In this document: positions 7,934 to 13,568 of the stretch, piece by piece
How the letters are laid out: each line of letters begins with the position of its first letter
Position numbering within the stretch: the first letter of the stretch is position 1
Assembly: GCA_002452095.1 (NCBI GenBank)
Contig: DKEG01000013.1
Location: 1 to 13,568 of the forward strand
From: Bacteroidales bacterium UBA6828
Lineage (GTDB): Bacteria; Bacteroidota; Bacteroidia; Bacteroidales; Paludibacteraceae
Direction: 5' to 3'
DNA length: 13,568 bases
Program-made: the position numbers and the translations under genes
Notes under the pieces: generated by a model
Database searches by the model: none
What the model saw: only the letters and a program-made list of their open reading frames with translations
Told to the model about the DNA's origin: nothing

Positions 7934-9013
7934 ATGCGAAAGTACAATTTCAACGCAGGTCCCAGTATCCTGCCCAAAGAGGTCATCAAGCAGACGGCTG
8001 ATGCAGTGCTCGATTTCCAAGGCGAAGGCTTGAGTATCCTCGAGATTTCGCACCGTGCCAAGTACTTCCAGCCCGTTGTGGACGAGGCGGAAGCCCTGAT
8101 GAAGGAACTCCTCGGCGTACCCGAAGGCTACCGTGTCATATTCCTCGGCGGCGGCGCAAGCCTCCAGTTCTGTATGGTGCCTTACAACTTCCTCGAGAAG
8201 AAAGCCGCCTATCTCAACACGGGCGTATGGTCGAAGAAGGCTATCAAAGAGGCGAAGGGCTTCGGCGAGGTAGAGGTGGTCGCAGAGTCAACCAATTCTA
8301 TCCCGACCGGTTACGACATTCCGCAGGACGCTGACTATTTCCATATCACCACCAACAACACCATTTTTGGTACCGAGATTTCCGAGCGCAAACTGCAGGA
8401 AATCTACGCCAAGAAGGGCAATGTACCTTTGATTGCCGATATGTCGTCCGACATTCTCAGCCGTCCTATCGACGCAAGCAAGTTCGACGTCATCTATGGC
8501 GGTGCACAGAAGAACATCGCCCCCGCAGGCGTTACTTTCGTCATCATCAAGGAGTCGGCTCTCGGTCACGTGTCGCGCTATATCCCCACGATGCTCAACT
8601 ATCAGACGCATATCGACGGCGGCAGTATGTTCAACACGCCTCCCGTCCTGCCTATCTACACCGCGCTCCTTAACCTCCGTTGGCTCAAAGAGCACGGCGG
8701 CGTCGAGTGGATTGACCGCCGCAACCAGCAGAAGGCTGACCTCCTCTACGATTGCCTCGACCACTCCAAGATGTTCGTTCCCACTATCCTCGACAAGGAG
8801 GACCGTAGCCGTATGAACATCTGCTTCGTGCCGAAACCCGAATACGAGGAACTCAAAGACGACTTCTTCAAGTTCGCTACCGAGCGCGGCATGGTCGGCA
8901 TCAAGGGGCACCGTCTCGTAGGCGGCTTCCGTGCTTCGTGCTACAACGCAATGGACGTTGAGGGCATACAGGCACTCGTTGATTGCATCCACGATTACGA
9001 GAAGAAACTCTAA
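7934..9013 (+). CDS. serC: Phosphoserine aminotransferase
   Basis: SerC converts 3-phosphohydroxypyruvate to phosphoserine with glutamate as amino donor, the second step of serine synthesis (and, in some bacteria, a step in pyridoxal phosphate synthesis). The start MRKYNFNAGPSILP, the glycine-rich FLGGGASLQF, the PLP-lysine segment YGGAQKNIAPAG (K193) and the C-terminal KGHRLVGGFRAS are all typical. Length (359 aa) is normal for the family. It begins 30 bases after the methyltransferase stop; a partial -7-like TATCTTTT at about 7880 exists, but no full promoter is visible, so read-through from the restriction genes is possible. The next enzyme of the same pathway, serA, follows after 216 bases. 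Codon composition is GC-rich, unlike the DUF262 gene downstream. Confidence 0.97.
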   Translation: MRKYNFNAGPSILPKEVIKQTADAVLDFQGEGLSILEISHRAKYFQPVVDEAEALMKELLGVPEGYRVIFLGGGASLQFCMVPYNFLEKKAAYLNTGVWSKKAIKEAKGFGEVEVVAESTNSIPTGYDIPQDADYFHITTNNTIFGTEISERKLQEIYAKKGNVPLIADMSSDILSRPIDASKFDVIYGGAQKNIAPAGVTFVIIKESALGHVSRYIPTMLNYQTHIDGGSMFNTPPVLPIYTALLNLRWLKEHGGVEWIDRRNQQKADLLYDCLDHSKMFVPTILDKEDRSRMNICFVPKPEYEELKDDFFKFATERGMVGIKGHRLVGGFRASCYNAMDVEGIQALVDCIHDYEKKL

Positions 9014-9229
9014 TGATCCAATCGTTTCATTAATGTGTTTTAATGCTGTCAAACCGCAACTTTTCAGCAATGGATACGCATAGGATGCGCATAGGATAGG
9101 CAAGGTATGGCACAATCATAAATTAACAAAATTTATACGATTATGGATACCATTATGGACTATTGGTTTCGCAATCCCAAGCGTGAAGAAAAGCGCACGG
9201 CAGTGTTTTACACAACATTAGTCAATAGT
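9014..9229. other. serC-serA intergenic region
   Basis: These 216 bases hold a two-copy 11-bp repeat (9077-9097), an AT-rich 7-bp inverted repeat (ATAAATT at 9118-9124, AATTTAT at 9130-9136), and then an open frame that runs into serA from an ATG at 9143. No match to TAnnTTTG with correct spacing was found, so the serA promoter is not located. No clear terminator for serC is seen. Confidence 0.5.
9077..9097. repeat. 11-bp-period direct repeat, two copies of CGCATAGGAT
   Basis: CGCATAGGAT at 9077-9086 recurs exactly at 9088-9097, again with an 11-base period and again built around ATAGG, as in the gap before oadA. A third ATAGG follows at 9096. It ends about 130 bases before the serA ATG. Function is unknown. 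Confidence 0.7.
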
Positions 9230-10150
9230 ATGAAAGTTCTTATTGCAACCGAAAAACCCTTCGCGAAAGTGGCTGTGGACGGCATTCGCGAGGTGGTGGA
9301 GAAAGCAGGTTACACCCTCGCTTTGCTCGAGAAATATACTGACAAACAGCAACTTCTGGATGCTGTGGCTGATGCCGATGCCCTCATCGTGCGTTCCGAC
9401 ATCGTGGACGCAGAGGTACTCGATGCTGCTCCTCAACTCAAGATTGTAGTTCGCGCAGGCGCAGGCTACGATAACATCGACCTCGCAGCGGCTACCGCAC
9501 ACGGCGTGGTGGCTATGAACACCCCGGGGCAGAACTCCAACGCAGTGGCTGAGTTGGCTCTCGGACTTATGGTGATGGCTGTCCGCAACTTCTACAACGG
9601 CACCAGCGGCACCGAACTCAAAGGCAAGAAACTCGGTATCCATGCGTTCGGCAACGTAGGTCGCAACGTGGCGCGTATTGCCAAAGGCTTTGGCATGGAC
9701 ATCTACGCTTACGACGCTTTCTGTCCCGATGAGGCTATGATTGCCGCAGGCGTTACGCCCGTTCACTCTGCCGAGGAACTCTACCGCACTTGCAACATTG
9801 TTTCGCTGCACATCCCTGCTACCGCAGAAACCAAACAGAGTATCAACTACGCCCTTTTGTCTCAGATGCCGAAGGGGGCTGTCTTGGTCAATACTGCCCG
9901 TAAGGAGGTCATCAACGAGGACGAACTTATCCAACTCATGCAGGAGCGCGCTGATTTCAAGTACGTTACGGACATTATGCCCGCAGCGGATATGAAGTTC
10001 AAGACCTTGTTCGAGGGGCGTTATTTTGCCACTCCGAAGAAGATGGGTGCCCAAACCGCCGAGGCGAACATCAACGCCGGCATCGCCGCCGCCAACCAAA
10101 TCGTTGACTTCTTCACCACCGGCAACACCCGCTTCCAAGTAAACAAGTAA
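9230..10150 (+). CDS. serA: D-3-phosphoglycerate dehydrogenase, short Bacteroides type (Lys in place of catalytic His)
   Basis: SerA oxidises 3-phosphoglycerate to 3-phosphohydroxypyruvate with NAD, the committed step of serine synthesis. MKVLIATEKPFAKVAVDGI, RAGAGYDNIDL, NTPGQNSNAVAELA and the dinucleotide loop HAFGNVGRNVA (A139-x-G141-x-x-G144) are typical of Bacteroides SerA. The catalytic arginine is R224 in NTARKEV. Where most family members have TPH, this protein has TPKKMGAQT, so K270 replaces the catalytic histidine, as in the lysine-type enzymes known from Bacteroides and Entamoeba. It has 306 aa and no C-terminal ACT domain, so serine feedback through ACT is not expected. The ATG at 9230 is chosen because homology-like sequence begins there; an in-frame ATG at 9143 would add 29 residues unlike the family. 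A strong hairpin follows the gene. Confidence 0.95.
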   Translation: MKVLIATEKPFAKVAVDGIREVVEKAGYTLALLEKYTDKQQLLDAVADADALIVRSDIVDAEVLDAAPQLKIVVRAGAGYDNIDLAAATAHGVVAMNTPGQNSNAVAELALGLMVMAVRNFYNGTSGTELKGKKLGIHAFGNVGRNVARIAKGFGMDIYAYDAFCPDEAMIAAGVTPVHSAEELYRTCNIVSLHIPATAETKQSINYALLSQMPKGAVLVNTARKEVINEDELIQLMQERADFKYVTDIMPAADMKFKTLFEGRYFATPKKMGAQTAEANINAGIAAANQIVDFFTTGNTRFQVNK

Positions 10151-10174
10151 ACATAGTCTAGTTTACGAGTAAAT

Positions 10175-10227
10175 ATGCGAGGGTGTATCCATATACCAAA
10201 GATACTTTGGCTGATACACCCTCGTAT
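10175..10227. terminator. Nested perfect hairpin after serA, possible bidirectional terminator or regulatory element
   Basis: A perfect 12-bp inverted repeat, CGAGGGTGTATC (10178-10189) and GATACACCCTCG (10213-10224), can grow to 15 pairs as RNA with one G-U pair. Inside its 23-base loop sits a second perfect hairpin, CCAAAG-ata-CTTTGG (10196-10210). It lies 24 bases after the serA stop and about 40 bases before the DUF262 start codon. No strong T-run follows on either side, so termination is plausible but not certain. Confidence 0.6.
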
Positions 10228-10267
10228 TATGATTAACCTTATATTCAATCTATAAATAGCCAAACAC

Positions 10268-12040
10268 ATGAATGCGCAAGAGAAAAAGATAGCAGACATC
10301 CTTAATAATCAAAGACTATTGGTAATACCTTATTACCAACGGTCTTACGTGTGGAATGAAGAACTATGGAAACGCTTCTTGGAAGATGTTATAGATTTAA
10401 CATCTCCATCTGCCAAACCACATTTCTTTGGGTCTATTATTCTCAAGCAACAACAAACACCTGCTATGGGAGGTGTGAGTGATATTCGTACCGTTATTGA
10501 TGGTCAGCAACGACTGACTACAATTGCTATATTTTTCAAAGTATTGAGTCTTAAATTGGGACAAGAATGGATTTACGAAGATGTGTGCAAGTGTAGAAGT
10601 AACAATGGTACTAAAGTTCTGGCATTTCACCACAATCGTTTAGATCGTCCGGCATTTGAGCAGATAATGAATCTTACCACTCTTGAGAATCTGTCTGTAG
10701 ACAAGAAAGGAAATGTTGTAGAAAGTGAGAGCCAAATTATCAATGCCTATCAGTATTTTCTTCGTAAAATAGACATTACTGTACTTGACATCAATAGTGT
10801 AACATCTATTATGAATAAAATTCTTTTTGTAGGGATAGACTTAAATTATGATGAAGATGAACAGCAGATTTTCGATACAATCAATTCACTTGGCATTAAA
10901 TTGACTACATCTGAGTTATTGAAGAACTATCTGTTTAATGAAAATAACTTGAATGAATTTGAAACATATTGGGAACCTATATTTGAAAAAGATAGAGAAC
11001 AAAGAGAGTATTGGAATCAGGAAATTGTATCTGGAACAAGCCGCCCTCACTTAATTGATGTATTCTTTTCTGCCTTGTTAAATATGAAAGTACACGATGC
11101 CAAGTATCGTGTTACTACAGAGGACAAACAGCGTTATGCACGCACGGAGAAATTATTCGAATCCTATAAGGAGTTTATCAATAAGTATATGGGAGGAGAT
11201 AAGAATACGTTGATGAAAGAAATCAAAGAGTATGCTACTCTCTTTATGGAAAACCTCAGGCCTGATTGTGGAGAATACGCCCTTACAGAAGAAGTCGGAT
11301 TGGACAGGTTGAATGTAATGATGTTTTCACTCAAAATGTCCACAATGATTCCATATATATTGTATCTATTGGTTAATCAAAAGGACAAAAATGAGATAGT
11401 AAATATATGTGAGTACTTGGAAGCATATATGATGCGCCGTTTGATTTGTCATGTGGAAACTCGTTCATATAGCAAGATGTATTCTGATAGTTTGCTGACC
11501 AATTCCATCCTGGCATTAAAAGACTTACAGGAGTTTGTCAACGGAAAGGATAGCGATAGGTTGACAGCCCCTGTTGATGATGCGGATATACAAAAGTCAA
11601 TCAATGGCGGAGTGTATCTTATCAACGAACAGAATATGGGCATACTCTATATGCTAGAAACACGTCTTCGCTCCGACCCATATTCTGCGACAGTGATGAA
11701 AGGCATCAAGTATTATACATTGGAACACTTAATGCCTAAAAAGTGGAAGCAAACATGGGGATTTACTGGATTGGATGATGCGACAATCCAAAAGCGTGAT
11801 GATATTTTATACACGTTAGGTAACTTGGCTATCATTCCTGGCAAATTAAACACCTCTATCAGTAATAGTAAATGGCAGGATAAATTGAATGGTAAAGGCA
11901 ATAAGCCAGGACTTATAAAGGCAGCCTCTGGGCTAATTACTTTAGACAAGTATCTGAAAATTACTGATTGGGATGAGAATGAGATTACTAAACGAGCCGA
12001 CGATTTATATGCTCAAATACTGAGTGTATGGAAAAAATAA
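10268..12040 (+). CDS. DUF262-DUF1524 protein, GmrSD-like modification-dependent restriction or defence nuclease
   Basis: The protein joins an N-terminal DUF262 domain to a C-terminal DUF1524 HNH-type nuclease domain in one chain, the arrangement of GmrSD-like type IV restriction enzymes, which attack modified phage DNA; related DUF262 proteins include BrxU and SspE. DUF262 marks are VIPYYQRSYVW near residue 20 and the IDGQQRLTT motif (D78-G-Q-Q-R82), linked to nucleotide use in the family. DUF1524 marks are YTLEHLMPKKW with E486 and H487, and YTLGNLAIIPGKLN with N519 followed by a lysine-rich segment. Length is 590 aa. The gene is strikingly AT-rich (16 G/C in bases 11341-11400) next to the GC-rich serA and CDF genes, consistent with recent acquisition. 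It stands alone, with no phosphorothioation, BREX or other partner beside it. Substrate is unknown. Confidence 0.88.
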   Translation: MNAQEKKIADILNNQRLLVIPYYQRSYVWNEELWKRFLEDVIDLTSPSAKPHFFGSIILKQQQTPAMGGVSDIRTVIDGQQRLTTIAIFFKVLSLKLGQEWIYEDVCKCRSNNGTKVLAFHHNRLDRPAFEQIMNLTTLENLSVDKKGNVVESESQIINAYQYFLRKIDITVLDINSVTSIMNKILFVGIDLNYDEDEQQIFDTINSLGIKLTTSELLKNYLFNENNLNEFETYWEPIFEKDREQREYWNQEIVSGTSRPHLIDVFFSALLNMKVHDAKYRVTTEDKQRYARTEKLFESYKEFINKYMGGDKNTLMKEIKEYATLFMENLRPDCGEYALTEEVGLDRLNVMMFSLKMSTMIPYILYLLVNQKDKNEIVNICEYLEAYMMRRLICHVETRSYSKMYSDSLLTNSILALKDLQEFVNGKDSDRLTAPVDDADIQKSINGGVYLINEQNMGILYMLETRLRSDPYSATVMKGIKYYTLEHLMPKKWKQTWGFTGLDDATIQKRDDILYTLGNLAIIPGKLNTSISNSKWQDKLNGKGNKPGLIKAASGLITLDKYLKITDWDENEITKRADDLYAQILSVWKK

Positions 12041-12080
12041 AGCATTGTATTGCCTTTGCCAATAAGAAATATACTATACT

Positions 12081-12524
12081 ATGCCCGATTCGGAATTGAT
12101 AGAAAGAGCCTTGGAGATTGCCACAGGGGCGCACAAGGGGCAGTTGGATTTGGACGGCAAACCGGTTATACTGCACCCTTTGGCGGTTGGGCTGATGGGT
12201 GCGTGTACGGACGAGATAGTGGCGGGTTTCTTGCACGATGTGGTAGAGGACAGCGGATATACCTTTGAGTATCTTTTGGAGCAGGGCATTCCCACCCATA
12301 TCGTAGATACTCTTCGCCTGCTCACACACGCCAAAACCGAGACCTACGACACCTATCTGGAGCGTATCGCCACATCGGGCAACCGCCTTGCCATTATCAC
12401 CAAATGGCACGACTTGACCCACAATCTGGAACGTGGCATCCGCGGCAACCATACCAAACAAGTCGCCAAACACACCCGCGCCCAAGAGTACCTGCGTCCT
12501 TATTATGAAACAATGGGTAAATAA
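12081..12524 (+). CDS. Small HD-domain hydrolase, RelA/SpoT hydrolase-type (possible small alarmone hydrolase)
   Basis: This 147-aa protein consists of a single HD domain resembling the (p)ppGpp hydrolase domain of SpoT and the stand-alone MESH1/small alarmone hydrolases. Metal-site residues fit: H32 in ILHPLAV, H52-D53 in FLHDVVED, and D111 in KWHDLTHN. The E56-D57 pair and the TYLERI segment are further RelA/SpoT hydrolase features. No synthetase, TGS or ACT domain is present and the protein is a little shorter than MESH1 (about 180 aa). KWHDLTHN differs from the usual KxADRxHN, so the substrate could be another nucleotide. It starts 40 bases after the DUF262 gene and ends 18 bases before the CDF transporter, with which it probably forms an operon. 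No clear promoter is seen. Fold is confident; substrate is inference. Confidence 0.8.
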   Translation: MPDSELIERALEIATGAHKGQLDLDGKPVILHPLAVGLMGACTDEIVAGFLHDVVEDSGYTFEYLLEQGIPTHIVDTLRLLTHAKTETYDTYLERIATSGNRLAIITKWHDLTHNLERGIRGNHTKQVAKHTRAQEYLRPYYETMGK

Positions 12525-12542
12525 CCGATAAAGTGTTAATGT

Positions 12543-13487
12543 ATGGCAGAGACAATTATAGAGGCAGACAAACAGCGGGAGGGGAGGATTTATCGGGTGA
12601 CCATATTCGGCAGCGTGGTGAATATGGTGCTGCTGGTGTTCAAGTTCCTGGCGGGAGTGCTGGGGCACTCGGCGGCAATGATTGCCGATGCGGTACATTC
12701 ACTCAGCGATTTTCTCACAGACATCGTAGTGCTGGTTTTTATAAAAATCAGCAACCGTCCTGCTGACCACGACTATGACTACGGGCATGGCAAGTACGAG
12801 ACGTTGGCTACCTTTTGTATCGGCTTGGCATTGTTGGCTGTGGGAGGGATGATTGCAGCAAACGGAGTGGAGAAGATACTGCGTGTAGCGCATGGCGAGC
12901 AGTTGCCTGAGCCCGGTTGGATTGCTCTATGGGCTGCGTTGGTGAGTATCGTACTCAAAGAAATCACCTACCAGGTTACTGTGCGAGTTGGCAAACAGGT
13001 TCATTCGGACGCCGTGGTGGCGAATGCATGGCATCACCGCTCGGATGCGTTCTCGTCTATCGGTACGGCAGTCGGTATCGGCGGGGCTATCCTCTTGGGG
13101 CAGAAATGGACTATTCTCGACCCGATAGCCGCTTTGATAGTCAGTATCTTAATCATCGTAACGGCGGCTAAACTGGTGTATGGTGCGATGGGGGAGTTTT
13201 TGGAAAAGAGTCTGCCCGACGAGGTGGAACAACAGATTGTGGATATTGTGAACGAAGACAAGGCTATGACCGAACTGCATCATCTTCGCACCCGTAGTGT
13301 GGGTAACCATTATGCCATAGAGATGCACCTGCGTATGCCCGGTGATACACCGCTGTATGTAGCACACCAACACGCTACCGACCTTGAACGCCGTCTGAAA
13401 GAACAGTTCGGCGAACAAACACACGTGGGCATCCATATCGAACCGACCAAAGAAAATGGTGTCTATACCGCCCCAATAGAGCAATAG
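12543..13487 (+). CDS. Cation diffusion facilitator (CDF) family metal efflux transporter
   Basis: A membrane antiporter expected to export divalent metal such as zinc or iron(II)/manganese in exchange for protons. The chain has about six hydrophobic segments between residues 18 and 220. The two intramembrane metal motifs are HSLSD (H52, D56) in the second segment and HHRSD (H164, D168) in the fifth, each an HxxxD pair as in zinc-type CDF proteins. A DHDYDYGHGKYE loop (around 79-90) matches the conserved family loop after the second segment. The C-terminal cytoplasmic domain with ELHHLRTRSVGNHYAIEMHLRM and a histidine-rich end (HVGIHIEP) is the usual dimer and metal-sensing region. Length of 314 aa is normal. 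The ATG at 12543 is 18 bases after the HD gene. Metal identity cannot be settled from the motifs. Confidence 0.94.
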   Translation: MAETIIEADKQREGRIYRVTIFGSVVNMVLLVFKFLAGVLGHSAAMIADAVHSLSDFLTDIVVLVFIKISNRPADHDYDYGHGKYETLATFCIGLALLAVGGMIAANGVEKILRVAHGEQLPEPGWIALWAALVSIVLKEITYQVTVRVGKQVHSDAVVANAWHHRSDAFSSIGTAVGIGGAILLGQKWTILDPIAALIVSILIIVTAAKLVYGAMGEFLEKSLPDEVEQQIVDIVNEDKAMTELHHLRTRSVGNHYAIEMHLRMPGDTPLYVAHQHATDLERRLKEQFGEQTHVGIHIEPTKENGVYTAPIEQ

Positions 13488-13495
13488 GGTACGAA

Positions 13496-13521
13496 AAAGA
13501 TATACAATCTTGACTATCTTT
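13496..13521 (+). terminator. Weak AT-rich hairpin after the CDF gene
   Basis: AAAGATA (13496-13502) and TATCTTT (13515-13521) form a 7-bp inverted repeat with a 12-base loop, beginning 9 bases after the CDF stop codon. The stem is AT-rich and no T-run follows, so this is only a possible terminator. The last 47 bases of the window show nothing else I can support. Confidence 0.3.
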
Positions 13522-13568
13522 AGGGCGGCTTATGCTCCCACTAAACCCCAATTCTTTCTACGTCCTTT

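Noticed and set aside
12050..12268. Plus-strand frame overlapping the HD gene
   Set aside because: It runs in another frame across the conserved HD residues and has no domain of its own.
1..13568. CRISPR array, tRNA, rRNA, insertion sequence or prophage genes
   Set aside because: No regularly spaced repeats, cloverleaf-like segments, transposase or integrase motifs were seen on either strand.

Overview
The window looks like a piece of a Bacteroidales (Bacteroidota) chromosome. The reasons are the Bacteroides-type SerC and SerA, a biotin-dependent carboxyltransferase of the Bacteroidales PycB/OadA type, few Shine-Dalgarno-like sites, and one good Bacteroidetes-type promoter (-33 TTG, about 20 bases, then TAnnTTTG) before that carboxyltransferase. 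Genus cannot be fixed from sequence alone. All ten recognised genes lie on the + strand and no gap between genes exceeds 260 bases.

Layout. 67-3736: a type III restriction-modification operon, mod then res, with one base between stop and start. 3737-3995: an intergenic region with an 11-bp-period repeat, a 12-bp palindrome and the promoter. 3996-5912: oadA/pycB-like carboxyltransferase with a degenerate C-terminal biotinyl-like domain. 5924-7903: a type II restriction-modification pair made of a 289-aa candidate endonuclease and an abutting D12-class adenine methyltransferase. 7934-9013: serC. 9014-9229: a second repeat-bearing gap. 9230-10150: serA. 10175-10227: a nested hairpin. 10268-12040: a DUF262-DUF1524 (GmrSD-like) protein in AT-rich DNA. 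12081-12524: a small RelA/SpoT-type HD hydrolase. 12543-13487: a cation diffusion facilitator transporter.

How the genes work together. SerA and SerC are the first two steps of serine synthesis from 3-phosphoglycerate. OadA-like carboxyltransferase handles the pyruvate/oxaloacetate node. Three unrelated DNA-restriction modules (type III, type II, DUF262/DUF1524) sit between these core genes rather than in one block. Two of them show composition breaks: the target-recognition part of Mod and the whole DUF262 gene are near 27-33 % G+C in sampled lines, against 53-58 % in sampled lines of mod's flanks and of serC. This suggests a locus that repeatedly accepts defence genes while the metabolic genes stay intact.

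I did not find a clearly new multi-gene system. The less ordinary items are the candidate type II endonuclease with an S-x-K active-site variant, the carboxyltransferase without its biotin lysine, the compact type III Res, and the nested palindrome before the DUF262 gene.
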